From the NCBI GenBank assembly GCA_037130755.1, contig JBAXSI010000002.1:62001-126000 (forward strand): 64,000 nucleotides of DNA, read 5' to 3'. The notes beneath the pieces are model-generated. The model worked only from the letters and a program-made list of their open reading frames with translations, was not told where the DNA came from and made no database searches. Made by a program: the position numbers and the translations under genes. This document shows positions 26,296 to 34,776 of this stretch, piece by piece. How positions within the stretch are numbered: the stretch's first letter is position 1; the number at the start of each line of letters is the position of its first letter. The DNA is from UBA10649 sp037130755 (GTDB lineage Bacteria > Actinomycetota > Actinomycetes > S36-B12).

Positions 26296-28107
26296 GTGCG
26301 CCGTGCCGTGATCGCCCTGCTGTCCATGCTGATGGCGGCTGCGCTGGTCGGAGTGCCGACGGCAGCCAACGCCGACGCACCGCCGCCCAAGAAGGTGGCC
26401 AGCGGGTGGATGCCGTACTGGATGACGTCACCTGCTCATCCCCAGGGCGTCAACTCCGCCGTGCAGAACGCCGGGATCTTCACCGACGTATCGCCGTTCT
26501 GGTACTCAGCCACCGGGAAGCCGGGCGGCGGCGTTCAGGTGGGACTCAACCCCAACTTCACGAACGGCAAGGCCAACGCTGCGTGGGCCATGGGCCAGCT
26601 CAAGGGCGCCGGACTGGTGGTTCTCCCGTCGATCGCCGACGGATCCGGCAGGGGCCGCATGGCCGCGACTCTCGCCGATCCGGCGCTGCGGGCGGCCCAC
26701 ATCGGCGACATCGTCAACACCGTCATGAGCAACGGCTACGACGGTATCGACCTCGACTACGAGACGTTCGCCTTCACCGACGGTCGGGGGTCGTGGGCGG
26801 CTACTCAGCCGAACTGGACCGCCTTCATCAACGAGCTCGCTGCGGCGTTGCACGCGCAGGGCAAGCAACTGTCCGTGACGATCCCGCCTCCGTGCACCTC
26901 GAGCGGCGTCTGCGGTCCGACAGCGGGCTACTCGGTCTACAACATCGCAGGCATCGCACCGGCCGCTGACCGGATCCGGATCATGGCGTACGACTACCAC
27001 GTCGGCGCCGCTGGTCCGATCGCGCCGATGCCGTGGGTGCGCGCCATCGTGTCGTACTCCGTGTCGGTGATGGATGCGGCGAAGCTGCAGATCGGTGTGC
27101 CGACGTACGGTCGTGCGTGGGGTGTCAAGAAGGCTTCCGGTGGCTACCAGACGTCGGGAACCTGTCCGTCGACCAGCTCGGCCGCCTACAAGTCGCTGGT
27201 CTCGTCGCAGTCGGTCAACGATGCCGACGTCCCGGCACTTCTCGCGTCCGTCGGCAAGACCGATGCCGACGTCCAGTGGGCGCCGACGGAACAGGAGAAC
27301 GTCCTCTACTACGACAAGACACTGCAGTGGACGGACTCATCCGGTGCCGCCCAGACCTGCAAGGCCAGTCGAGTCCTGTGGTTCGTGGGGCCGCAGGCCG
27401 TGCTGGCCCGCACGCAACTGGTCGGCGAGTTCGGGATCAACGCCGCCGCCTACTGGACCGTGGGCGGGGAGAACCCGGCACAGTGGGCGCTGCTGGGCAG
27501 CTACGGCCAGTCCTTGGCTCCGGCGAGCACGGACATCTCCATTTCGGGCACGCCGGCCGTCGTCTACGGGTCGCCCATGACGGTGACGGCCGTGGTGTCG
27601 TCTCGTGGCGTACCGGTGGTGGGTGCGGCTGCGACGGTGCAGTTCCTCCCGACCGGCAGTAAGAAGTGGACGGACGTGCAGGCGGCCACGACCGCTCCCG
27701 ACGGGACCGTGTCGTTCCAGGTGCAGCCGCAGTCGACTGGTGACTGGCAGGTCTTCGTTCCTGGCGCGCCTGGTCGCGTCGACGGGACCAGCACTCCGTT
27801 CACCACTCAGGTCATCGCGTTGGTGTCGGCCACGCCCGTGGCCACCAAGGTGAAGGCGAAGTCGACGATCATCGTGAAGGTGCTCGTGCAGCCAGCCATG
27901 CGTGGCCAGAAGGTCGCGCTGCAGATCAAGCGTGGCGACGGCTGGCGCAACGTCGCGCGCGGCACCACCAACGCCCGCGGTCGGGACAAGCTGCGCGCCG
28001 AGGCGCCGAAGGTGAAGGGCCTGTACGTCTACCGGGTGGTGGCCGTGGGCCAGCAGTCCATCCTGTCGGGGGCCTCGAACGAGTTCCCGATCCGCGTCAC
28101 GAAGTAG
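26296..28107 (+). CDS. Secreted glycoside hydrolase family 18 protein
   Basis: A 603-residue exported protein. The signal peptide ends near PTAANADA. The GH18 barrel (about 35–410) has the catalytic motif D149-G-I-D-L-D-Y-E156 with E156 as acid, and 'IRIMAYDYHVG' as substrate-binding strand, resembling YaaH/chitinase-like glucosidases. The C-terminus holds two Ig-like β-sandwich segments (about 415–510 and 515–603) with 'GTPAVVYGSPMTVTAVVSS' as the start of the first. It probably acts on cell-wall or chitin-type glycans. GTG at 26296 follows a GAAGAGG site. The 3' end overlaps the convergent gene by 11 nt. Confidence 0.87.
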   Translation: MRRAVIALLSMLMAAALVGVPTAANADAPPPKKVASGWMPYWMTSPAHPQGVNSAVQNAGIFTDVSPFWYSATGKPGGGVQVGLNPNFTNGKANAAWAMGQLKGAGLVVLPSIADGSGRGRMAATLADPALRAAHIGDIVNTVMSNGYDGIDLDYETFAFTDGRGSWAATQPNWTAFINELAAALHAQGKQLSVTIPPPCTSSGVCGPTAGYSVYNIAGIAPAADRIRIMAYDYHVGAAGPIAPMPWVRAIVSYSVSVMDAAKLQIGVPTYGRAWGVKKASGGYQTSGTCPSTSSAAYKSLVSSQSVNDADVPALLASVGKTDADVQWAPTEQENVLYYDKTLQWTDSSGAAQTCKASRVLWFVGPQAVLARTQLVGEFGINAAAYWTVGGENPAQWALLGSYGQSLAPASTDISISGTPAVVYGSPMTVTAVVSSRGVPVVGAAATVQFLPTGSKKWTDVQAATTAPDGTVSFQVQPQSTGDWQVFVPGAPGRVDGTSTPFTTQVIALVSATPVATKVKAKSTIIVKVLVQPAMRGQKVALQIKRGDGWRNVARGTTNARGRDKLRAEAPKVKGLYVYRVVAVGQQSILSGASNEFPIRVTK

Positions 28108-29836
28108 GCGGGGCCAGCAGGCTGACGGCAGGCAGTTCGAACCACTGCAGCGATCGGAAGTCCTCGGACAGTCCCGTCGTGGCGGAGTCGCCGATCTCGT
28201 CAGTCAGGGCGTCGAGCAGGTCGCGCGCCTGCACTAGGTAGTCGGCCAGCGCGGACTCCGGTGCCCTGTCGTTCTGCTCGGGGTAGCGGAGCACGCCGGC
28301 CGGGTCGTAAGTGAGGTCGGTCAGGCGAAGTGGCGGCTCGACGGCGCCGTCGCGGTGGTGCCACCGCCCGGAAGTCGCATCGAACCGGTACTGCGGGGTG
28401 AGCTTCCAGCCCTGCTCGGCGACGAGGTCGACGGCCGACACGATGTACTCGAAGACCGCGTCCGAGATGAAGTAGTTGAAGTTCACGCGGACCCATCCGG
28501 GCTTGATGCCCTCGCAGCCATGCGTGATCTCGCGCTCGAACTCGTGGCTTCGGGCGATGTCGATGCCGAGGAGTCGGTGGCCGTAGGGGCCGGCGCAACT
28601 GCACCCGCCGCGGGCCTGAATCCCGAACAGGTCGTTGAGAATCGCCACGACGAGGTTGTGGTGCATGAAACGGCCGCCGGGCCGTCGGATCACGAACGAG
28701 ACGATCGACAGCCGCTCGGCGTTGCGATTGCCGAGGATGTCGATGGCGGAGTTTGCCGACCACGCCGCGATAGCGCGATGAACGAAGTCCTCCTCGTGCG
28801 CTCGGATCACGTCGACGCCCACGGCATCCTTGAGCTGGAAGACCAGTCCCGCTCGGATCGACTCGACGATGGCGGGAGTGCCGCCCTCCTCGCGATGCTC
28901 GGCGTCCGTGAGGTACTGGTGATCCTCAGGGTTGACGTAGGCGACGGTGCCGCCACCAACGACGTCGGGCACCGAGTTCGACAGCAGCTCGCGCCGAACG
29001 ATGAGGACGCCAGGGGTTCCGGGTCCGCCGATGAACTTGTGCGGGGACAGGAAGATCGCATCCTTGTAGGCGAGCGGGTGCTCGTCGCACCGCGGCATCA
29101 TGTCGATGTCGACGTACGGTGCGGCCGCGGCGTAGTCCCAGAACGCCAGCGCGCCGTGCTCGTGCAGCAGCTGGCTCACGGCGTGGGTGTCCGTGACGAT
29201 GCCGGTGACGTTGCTGGCGGCGCTGAACGAGGCGATACGGAGCGGGCGATCGGCGTACGCGTGCAGTTGCCGTTCGAGCTCGGCGAGATCGATGTGACCG
29301 TCGGAGTCCTCGCGGATGGTGACGACGTCGGCGATCGTCTCGCGCCACGGAAGTTCGTTGCTGTGATGCTCGAACGGCCCGATGAAGATGACGGGTCGCT
29401 CGTCGGCGGGGATGTGAGCCGACAGGCCGTAGGCGCTGTCCAGGTCGGCGGGCAGGCGCAGGTTGAGGATCCCGACGAGGCGGTTGATGGCGGCGGTCGA
29501 TCCGGATCCGCAGAAGATGACGCAGGTGTCTGCGTCGCCGTTGACTGCCTCTCGGATGATGCGTCGGGCATCCTCGCGAAGCCGCGTGGTCTGAAGGCCG
29601 GTGCCGCTCGACTCCGTGTGCGTGTTGGCGTAGCGGGGAAGTACCTCGGCTCGGATGAAGTCCTCGATGAAGGACAGGGCGCGCCCGCTGGCGGTGTAGT
29701 CGGCGTACGTGACGCGTCGGGCACCGAACGGGCTGGTCATGACCTGGTCGTCGCCGATGACGCTGGCCCGGATCCGCTCGAGCAGGGCGGGCTCCGGCAG
29801 GCTAGGAGCACGCCCGGGGATGTTGACTGCTGGCAC
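28097..29836 (-). CDS. Cysteine-desulfurase-like PLP enzyme (aminotransferase class V), extended
   Basis: A 579-residue fold-type I PLP enzyme. The PLP lysine is K267 in 'LSPHKFIGGPGTPG', and 'GIQARGGCSCAGPYGHRLLG' places cysteines where NifS/SufS-like desulfurases carry their active cysteine. The protein is about 170 residues longer than SufS because of insertions and a C-terminal extension beyond residue 500. It could mobilise sulfur from cysteine, but the substrate is unproven. GTG at 29836 follows TAGGGT (29843–29848) by exactly 6 nt. It is divergent from clpS. Confidence 0.75.
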   Translation of the reverse strand: MPAVNIPGRAPSLPEPALLERIRASVIGDDQVMTSPFGARRVTYADYTASGRALSFIEDFIRAEVLPRYANTHTESSGTGLQTTRLREDARRIIREAVNGDADTCVIFCGSGSTAAINRLVGILNLRLPADLDSAYGLSAHIPADERPVIFIGPFEHHSNELPWRETIADVVTIREDSDGHIDLAELERQLHAYADRPLRIASFSAASNVTGIVTDTHAVSQLLHEHGALAFWDYAAAAPYVDIDMMPRCDEHPLAYKDAIFLSPHKFIGGPGTPGVLIVRRELLSNSVPDVVGGGTVAYVNPEDHQYLTDAEHREEGGTPAIVESIRAGLVFQLKDAVGVDVIRAHEEDFVHRAIAAWSANSAIDILGNRNAERLSIVSFVIRRPGGRFMHHNLVVAILNDLFGIQARGGCSCAGPYGHRLLGIDIARSHEFEREITHGCEGIKPGWVRVNFNYFISDAVFEYIVSAVDLVAEQGWKLTPQYRFDATSGRWHHRDGAVEPPLRLTDLTYDPAGVLRYPEQNDRAPESALADYLVQARDLLDALTDEIGDSATTGLSEDFRSLQWFELPAVSLLAPPTS

Positions 29837-29900
29837 CTGCTCACCCTAGGCGCTTCGGGTTGAGGGCGTCAGGCAGCGAGCCCGGTGGGAGGATGGCTCT

Positions 29901-30185
29901 GTGTCTGTTGCCCCCGCCGAAGTGGAGCGGCCTGAGGTCGACGAGGCGACGGACCGGCCGTGGATCACGATCGTGTGGAACGACCCGGTGAACCTCATGT
30001 CCTACGTGACCTACGTGTTCATGACCTACTTCCACTACGACCGCGCCAAGGCCGAGTCGCTGATGCTCGACGTCCACGAGAAGGGCAGGGCGGTCGTGTC
30101 CAACGGCAGTCGCGAGGAGATGGAGCGCGACGTCACCGCGATGCACGGCTTCGGGCTGTGGGCGACCATGCAGAAGGACGACTGA
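29901..30185 (+). CDS. clpS: ClpS adaptor of the Clp protease
   Basis: A 94-residue adaptor that delivers N-degron substrates to ClpAP/ClpCP. The core 'WITIVWNDPVNLMSYVTYVF' with the conserved Asn-Asp near its start, and 'HEKGRAVVSNGSREEMERDV', match the family. GTG at 29901 starts the frame. The stop overlaps the ATG of the DUF2017 gene, and this order (clpS–DUF2017–mec–cysO–cysM) is that of Rv1331–Rv1336 in M. tuberculosis. Confidence 0.94.
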   Translation: MSVAPAEVERPEVDEATDRPWITIVWNDPVNLMSYVTYVFMTYFHYDRAKAESLMLDVHEKGRAVVSNGSREEMERDVTAMHGFGLWATMQKDD

Positions 30186-30730
30186 TGGGGCGGCCGTACG
30201 GCTTCTCCCGAGGCCGCCGCCGTGAGCTGCGGATCAACCTCGAGCAGGTCGAACGCGAGCTGCTGCTCTCGCTCGCCAAGCAGCTGATCGCCTTCGTCGA
30301 GCCGGACCCCGTGTCCGCGGATGCCGATCCGCTGGCGACCATGGTCGGCATCGACCTGTCCGCGGAGACACCGGACGATCCGGCCTTGGCCCGACTGCTG
30401 CCGGACGCCTTCATCGACGACCCTGATGCGGCGGTGGAGTTCCGTCGTTTCACCGAGCGGGACCTGCGCGCAGGGAAGGTCGCCAATGCGACCACCGTCG
30501 CGACCGACATCGAGGCCGGCCTCGACGTGCTGCCGGACGATCACGTCGCTGCCTGGCTCGGCTTCCTCAACGACACGCGACTGGCGCTGGGCACGCGAAT
30601 CGAGATCACCGAGGACAACCACGACGAACTCGACGCACTCCCGGACGAGGATCCGCGCGCCGGGATGTTCCACGTGTATGACTGGCTGACCTACCTGCAG
30701 GACTCGTTGGTGCAACTGCTGCTGCCCTAG
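30185..30730 (+). CDS. DUF2017 family protein
   Basis: A 181-residue, acidic, mostly helical protein equivalent in position and features to M. tuberculosis Rv1332. 'FRRFTERDLRAGK' and the C-terminal 'YDWLTYLQDSLVQLLL' are family marks. Function is unknown; constant linkage to clpS suggests a role in protein turnover or regulation. It overlaps clpS by 1 nt and is followed 3 nt later by mec. Confidence 0.85.
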   Translation: MGRPYGFSRGRRRELRINLEQVERELLLSLAKQLIAFVEPDPVSADADPLATMVGIDLSAETPDDPALARLLPDAFIDDPDAAVEFRRFTERDLRAGKVANATTVATDIEAGLDVLPDDHVAAWLGFLNDTRLALGTRIEITEDNHDELDALPDEDPRAGMFHVYDWLTYLQDSLVQLLLP

Positions 30731-30733
30731 GGT

Positions 30734-31156
30734 GTGCCGGTGCTCGTCATCCGCCAGGACCTCGTTGACGCCATCGTCGCCCATGCGCGCGCCGATCACC
30801 CCGACGAGGCGTGCGGGGTCGTGGCCGGTCCGTCTCCGGATCAGCCGGAGCGCTTCATCCCGATGGTCAATGCCGCTCGGTCCCCGACCTTCTACGAGTT
30901 CGACTCCACGGACCTGCTGCGCCTCTACCGCGACATGGACGACCGTGACGAGGTGCCGTCCGTGATCTACCACTCCCACACCGCCACCGAGGCGTATCCA
31001 TCGCGCACTGATGTCTCGTACGCGTCCGAGCCCGACGCCCACTACGTGCTCGTCTCGACCCGGGAGACCGGTAACGCTGCTGGACCGGCCGAGTTCCGGT
31101 CCTTCCGCATCGTCGACGGAGAGATCACCGAGGAACCGGTCGAGATCGTGGACTAG
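30734..31156 (+). CDS. mec: JAMM (M67) metallopeptidase Mec
   Basis: A 140-residue JAB1/MPN zinc peptidase. The JAMM motif is complete: E25 in 'HPDEACG', H80-x-H82 and D93 in 'IYHSHTATEAYPSRTD'. In M. tuberculosis Mec cuts the new cysteine from the C-terminus of CysO after CysM has added it. The same role is expected here because cysO and cysM follow. The window also has a second CysO-like carrier, which could use the same protease. Confidence 0.93.
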   Translation: MPVLVIRQDLVDAIVAHARADHPDEACGVVAGPSPDQPERFIPMVNAARSPTFYEFDSTDLLRLYRDMDDRDEVPSVIYHSHTATEAYPSRTDVSYASEPDAHYVLVSTRETGNAAGPAEFRSFRIVDGEITEEPVEIVD

Positions 31157-31183
31157 GGCCGCGCGCCTACCCGTTCTGCAAAG

Positions 31184-31214
31184 GGTTCGCATGTGCGAAC
31201 CTGCTACAGCAGGT
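31184..31214. promoter_or_regulatory. Palindromes upstream of cysO
   Basis: Between mec and cysO lies a perfect 18-bp palindrome GGTTCGCATGTGCGAACC at 31184–31201, directly followed by CCTGCT-AC-AGCAGG at 31200–31213. They sit just upstream of the SigR/SigH-type promoter. They may end the mec transcript or serve as an operator; nothing in the sequence decides between these. Confidence 0.45.
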
Positions 31215-31216
31215 CG

Positions 31217-31242
31217 GGAATGCCAGTTCCTAATCTGGCGTT
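31217..31242 (+). promoter_or_regulatory. SigR/SigH-type promoter of cysO–cysM
   Basis: GGAAT at 31217–31221 is separated by exactly 18 nt from GTT at 31240–31242, the consensus for the disulfide-stress ECF sigma factors SigR (Streptomyces) and SigH (Mycobacterium). It lies about 44 nt before the cysO ATG. As I recall, the orthologous M. tuberculosis genes belong to the SigH regulon, which agrees with thiol-stress induction of this route to cysteine. Confidence 0.7.
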
Positions 31243-31285
31243 CCCTGTCCACAGTCCCGCACCACCCCCTGATCCTGGAGCAGCA

Positions 31286-31558
31286 ATGGCAGTCGAGGTC
31301 CGCGTGCCCACCATCCTCCGCACCTATACGGGGGGAGAGAAGGCGGTGAGCGCCGAGGGGGAAACCCTGGCGGCAGTGATCAAGGACCTGGACGCCAGTC
31401 ACCCCGGCATCGCCGAGCGGATCGTTGACGACAACGGCCTTCGCCGCTTCGTCAACGTGTACCTGAACGACGAGGACGTTCGCTTTCTGGACGGGCTGGA
31501 CACTCCCGTCGCCGACAACGACTCGATCACCATCCTGCCGGCAGTCGCTGGCGGCTGA
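31286..31558 (+). CDS. cysO: Sulfur carrier protein CysO
   Basis: A 90-residue ubiquitin-fold MoaD/ThiS-like protein ending in Gly-Gly ('LPAVAGG'), the site of thiocarboxylate formation. CysO-COSH is the sulfur donor for CysM. The ATG at 31286 has a TGGAG site; an upstream in-frame start would cross the promoter and palindromes. It is about 60% identical by eye to the second carrier at 44355. cysM starts 2 nt after the stop. The activating enzyme (MoeZ type) is not in the window. Confidence 0.94.
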   Translation: MAVEVRVPTILRTYTGGEKAVSAEGETLAAVIKDLDASHPGIAERIVDDNGLRRFVNVYLNDEDVRFLDGLDTPVADNDSITILPAVAGG

Positions 31559-31560
31559 CC

Positions 31561-32508
31561 GTGCGATTCGACTCCCTGCTCGACTCCGTGGGGGGCACCC
31601 CGCTGGTCGGACTGCCGCGCCTGTCCCCGTCTCCGCAGGTGCGGCTGTGGGCCAAGCTCGAGGATCGCAATCCGACCGGGTCGATCAAGGATCGCGCCGC
31701 GCTGGCGATGGTGGAGCAGGCTGAGAAGGACGGGCTGCTCGAGCCGGGCGCGACGCTGCTGGAGCCGACGTCGGGAAACACGGGCATCGCGCTGGCGATG
31801 GTCGCCCGCCAGCGCGGCTACCAACTGGTCTGCGTCATGCCTGAGAACACCTCACGCGAGCGCGCGCAGTTGCTGCAGGCGTGGGGCGCGAGGATCGTCT
31901 GGTCGCCGGCCGCGGGCGGATCCAACGAGGCCGTTCGCGTCGCCAAGGAGCTCGCGGCCGAGCACCCCGACTGGGTGATGCTCTACCAGTACGGCAACGC
32001 CGCGAACGCGCAGGCGCACCACGACACGACCGGACCCGAACTGCTGGTCGACCTGCCTACGATCACGCACTTCGTTGCTGGCCTCGGCACGACCGGCACT
32101 CTCATGGGCGTCGGGCGCTACCTGCGCGAGGCGAAGCCCGACGTGGCGATCGTCGCCGCGCAGCCGCGCTACGGCGAGATCGTCTACGGCCTGCGCAACC
32201 TCGACGAGGGTTTCGTCCCCGAGCTCTATGACGCCTCGGTGCTCACCACGCGCTACTCGGTCGGCGGTCGGGACGCCCTGCGCCGCACGCGCGAGCTGCT
32301 CGAAATCGAAGGCATCTTCGCCGGCATCTCGACCGGTGCCATCCTCCACGCGGCCCTCGCGATGGCCGCGAAGGCCGACGCCGCCGGCACGCCCGCGGAC
32401 ATCGCCTTCGTCGTGTGCGACGGCGGGTGGAAGTACCTGTCGACCGGGGCGTACGAGGGCACTCTGGACGCGGCCGAGGACCTGCTCGACGGCCAGCTCT
32501 GGGCCTAG
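31561..32508 (+). CDS. cysM: CysO-dependent cysteine synthase CysM
   Basis: A 315-residue fold-type II PLP enzyme. The PLP lysine is K43 in 'DRNPTGSIKDRAAL'; 'LLEPTSGNTGIALAM' and 'VAGLGTTGTLMGVGRYL' bind substrate and phosphate. In M. tuberculosis CysM takes O-phosphoserine and sulfur from CysO thiocarboxylate. Its position directly after cysO and near mec argues for the same reaction rather than sulfide-dependent O-acetylserine sulfhydrylation. It starts with GTG at 31561. Confidence 0.93.
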   Translation: MRFDSLLDSVGGTPLVGLPRLSPSPQVRLWAKLEDRNPTGSIKDRAALAMVEQAEKDGLLEPGATLLEPTSGNTGIALAMVARQRGYQLVCVMPENTSRERAQLLQAWGARIVWSPAAGGSNEAVRVAKELAAEHPDWVMLYQYGNAANAQAHHDTTGPELLVDLPTITHFVAGLGTTGTLMGVGRYLREAKPDVAIVAAQPRYGEIVYGLRNLDEGFVPELYDASVLTTRYSVGGRDALRRTRELLEIEGIFAGISTGAILHAALAMAAKADAAGTPADIAFVVCDGGWKYLSTGAYEGTLDAAEDLLDGQLWA

Positions 32509-32558
32509 GGCCCGGGGTCCCGCAGCCTGCTGGCCGTTCGCCCTAGGCTGGTAGGGCC

Positions 32559-33353
32559 ATGAATGACGCACCCATCGGGATCTTCGACTCCGGCGTCGGC
32601 GGGCTCACGGTGGCCCGCGCCGTCCTCGACCAGTTGCCCCATGAGCCGGTGCGCTACGTCGGCGACACCGCCCGAGGTCCCTACGGCCCTCGACCCTTGG
32701 CCGAAGTGAGGGCGTTCTCGCTCGAGATCATGGACCACCTCGTCGACAACGGCGTGAAGCTGCTCGTCATCGCCTGCAACTCGGCCTCGGCGGCAACGCT
32801 GCGTGATGCGCGCGAACGCTACGACGTCCCCGTGATCGAGGTCGTGCACCCTGCAGTGCGCCGCGCCGTCGCTGCCACGCGTACCGGACACGTCGGTGTC
32901 ATCGGCACGGCCGCGACGATCACCTCGGGTGCCTACGAGGACGCCTTCGCGGCGGCGCCGCAGGTGAGCCTCACGACGATCGCGTGCCCCCGGTTCGTAG
33001 AGTTCGTGGAGGCTGGGATCACCAGCGGTGACGAGCTCATCGAGGTGGCGCGCGAGTACCTCGACCCGATGCACGACGCCGGGGTCGACACCCTCGTCCT
33101 CGGCTGCACCCATTACCCCCTGCTGACGGGCGTGATCTCGTACGTGATGGGCGAGGGCGTCTCGCTGGTGTCCAGCGCCGAGGAGACGGCCAAGGACGTC
33201 TACGGAACGCTGGTCCGTCACAAACTGCTCCGCGACCCGGCCCTGCCCGACCCGGTGCACCAGTTCATGGCGACAGGCGACCCGACGCAGTTCCAGCGCC
33301 TGGGCCGCCGCTTCCTCGGGCCGGAAGTCGGTCGAGTCGAGGTGATGCCGTGA
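32559..33353 (+). CDS. murI: Glutamate racemase
   Basis: A 264-residue cofactor-independent racemase that makes D-glutamate for peptidoglycan. 'PIGIFDSGVGGLTVAR' and the two catalytic cysteines, C73 ('IACNSASAAT') and C183 ('LGCTHYPLL'), are intact. It follows cysM after 50 nt; the rhomboid gene that sits between them in M. tuberculosis is absent. A TAGGCT box at 32544–32549 suggests its own near-leaderless promoter. The stop overlaps the MBL gene start. Confidence 0.95.
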   Translation: MNDAPIGIFDSGVGGLTVARAVLDQLPHEPVRYVGDTARGPYGPRPLAEVRAFSLEIMDHLVDNGVKLLVIACNSASAATLRDARERYDVPVIEVVHPAVRRAVAATRTGHVGVIGTAATITSGAYEDAFAAAPQVSLTTIACPRFVEFVEAGITSGDELIEVAREYLDPMHDAGVDTLVLGCTHYPLLTGVISYVMGEGVSLVSSAEETAKDVYGTLVRHKLLRDPALPDPVHQFMATGDPTQFQRLGRRFLGPEVGRVEVMP

Positions 33354-34102
33354 GGCTCACCGTCATCGGCTGTGCGGGGTCCTACCCGACACCGGACTCG
33401 CCCGCGTCCTGCTACCTCATCGAGCACGACGGCCACCAGATCGTCCTCGACCTCGGCAACGGCGCGCTCGGGTCGCTGCAGCGTCATATGGACCCGGTTC
33501 TCGATCCGTCGTTCTGCGGGGTCGTCCTGAGTCACTGCCACATCGACCACTGCGCGGACGTCGGCTCCTTGTACGTCATGCGTCACTACGGGCCGACCCG
33601 ACCACCGGCTCGGCTGGACCTCGTCGGGCCTATCGAGATGCGTGCTCGGCTTGCCGGCGTCTACGGGATGGCGGACGAGTCCGCGCTCGACGTCGAGTTC
33701 GCGATCGGATCCCTGACTGACACACCGATGTCGTTGGGCCCGTTCGAGATATCGGCCGTGCCGGCCCGTCACCCGGTGGAGTCGTACTCCATCCGGGTCT
33801 CGGCAGGCGGGCGCTCGATCACGTACTCCGGCGACACCGGGCCCAATCCCGCCCTTCCCGTGCTCGCCAAGGGCACCGACCTCGCCCTGTTCGAGGCGTC
33901 CTTCGTCGGCACGGACAACCCGACCGACCTTCACATGAGCGGCGCCGACGCGGCGCGGGCGGCCACGCAGGCGGGTGCGGGGCTGCTGGTCCTGACCCAT
34001 CTGGTCACGTGGAACGACAACGACGTCGTCATGCGCGAGGCGGTCGAGCACTTCACTGGGCCTATCGAACGGGCCGAGCCGGGGATGTCGATCGCGCTGT
34101 GA
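33350..34102 (+). CDS. MBL-fold metallohydrolase, Rv1339-like phosphodiesterase
   Basis: A 250-residue metallo-β-lactamase-fold protein with the metal motif H62-x-H64-x-D66-H67 ('LSHCHIDHCADVGS') and later 'ARHPVESY' and 'SGDTGPN' ligand blocks. It is the positional counterpart of M. tuberculosis Rv1339, described as an atypical cAMP phosphodiesterase. It overlaps murI by 4 nt (GTGA), so the two are translationally coupled. RNase-Z-like activity cannot be excluded. Confidence 0.82.
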   Translation: MRLTVIGCAGSYPTPDSPASCYLIEHDGHQIVLDLGNGALGSLQRHMDPVLDPSFCGVVLSHCHIDHCADVGSLYVMRHYGPTRPPARLDLVGPIEMRARLAGVYGMADESALDVEFAIGSLTDTPMSLGPFEISAVPARHPVESYSIRVSAGGRSITYSGDTGPNPALPVLAKGTDLALFEASFVGTDNPTDLHMSGADAARAATQAGAGLLVLTHLVTWNDNDVVMREAVEHFTGPIERAEPGMSIAL

Positions 34103-34111
34103 TGGCCTCGC

Positions 34112-34519
34112 TCATGCTCCCTTAACGGTCAGCCCAAGCTCGCGCGCCCCAGCGGCCTGCCGGCTATCGAAGGTGACGAAGTTCGCCGTGGTGCCGAGTG
34201 CCCGTTGAGCCGACGCCACGTGAATCGCGTCGAGTGATCGAAGCGCCGTGCGCTCGGCGAACTGCGCCGCGAGCTCGCATACCTGCGCGTCGGCCTCGAT
34301 GACGAACATCAGCGACAGATCCTGCATGAAGAGCGTCTTGGCCATGCCGCGCTCGACTGGATTCTCGATGCGCGAGATGCCTCTGCGCACTTCGACTACG
34401 GCGACCCGCGAGGTGAAGATGCCGCCGGCGTCGTCGAGGAGTCCCTGGGCCGCATCCGAGTCCGGCTCATCCAGGTAGCGCTTGAGCAGGGCGCTGCTGT
34501 CGACATAGGCGGGCATCAC
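34112..34519 (-). CDS. PIN-domain toxin (VapC-like)
   Basis: A 135-residue PIN-domain ribonuclease. Acidic residues of the active site are D7 ('AYVDSSALLKRY'), E43 ('VVEVRRG'), D97 ('SLDAIHVASA') and D118 ('VTFDSRQA'). VapC toxins cut specific RNAs and block translation until neutralised by the antitoxin. The ATG overlaps the antitoxin stop codon. It sits on the opposite strand inside an otherwise conserved gene block, which points to insertion by transfer. Confidence 0.87.
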   Translation of the reverse strand: MMPAYVDSSALLKRYLDEPDSDAAQGLLDDAGGIFTSRVAVVEVRRGISRIENPVERGMAKTLFMQDLSLMFVIEADAQVCELAAQFAERTALRSLDAIHVASAQRALGTTANFVTFDSRQAAGARELGLTVKGA

Positions 34520-34776
34520 TCGGCCCGGTCATCGTCAAGCAGCGCAGCAACGGACGCGGAGGCCTGGTAGCGGGGCACCGTGGGAAGCGGTCCGCGCTTC
34601 TCGGGCGGAGTAATCCACCCCTCCGACAGGCCCAGGTCGACATTCGAGAGGTAGTTGGGCGGCACCAGGTGTGCGGTGACACGACCGCGATCTGTGATCG
34701 TGACTACTTCCCCTTGGCTCACCCGTCGCAGACACTCAGAGAAATGTGCCCTGGCCTCGCGAATCCCGACGTTCAT
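34516..34776 (-). CDS. Phd/YefM-family antitoxin
   Basis: An 86-residue antitoxin. The N-terminal 'VGIREARAHFSECLRRVSQG' followed by EVVTITDRGRVTAHLVP is the Phd/YefM DNA-binding fold; the acidic C-terminus (ALLDDDRAE) is the likely toxin-binding part. It represses its own operon with the toxin as co-repressor. Start ATG is at 34776, inside the first copy of the upstream direct repeat. Stop and toxin start overlap by 4 nt. Confidence 0.87.
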   Translation of the reverse strand: MNVGIREARAHFSECLRRVSQGEVVTITDRGRVTAHLVPPNYLSNVDLGLSEGWITPPEKRGPLPTVPRYQASASVAALLDDDRAE

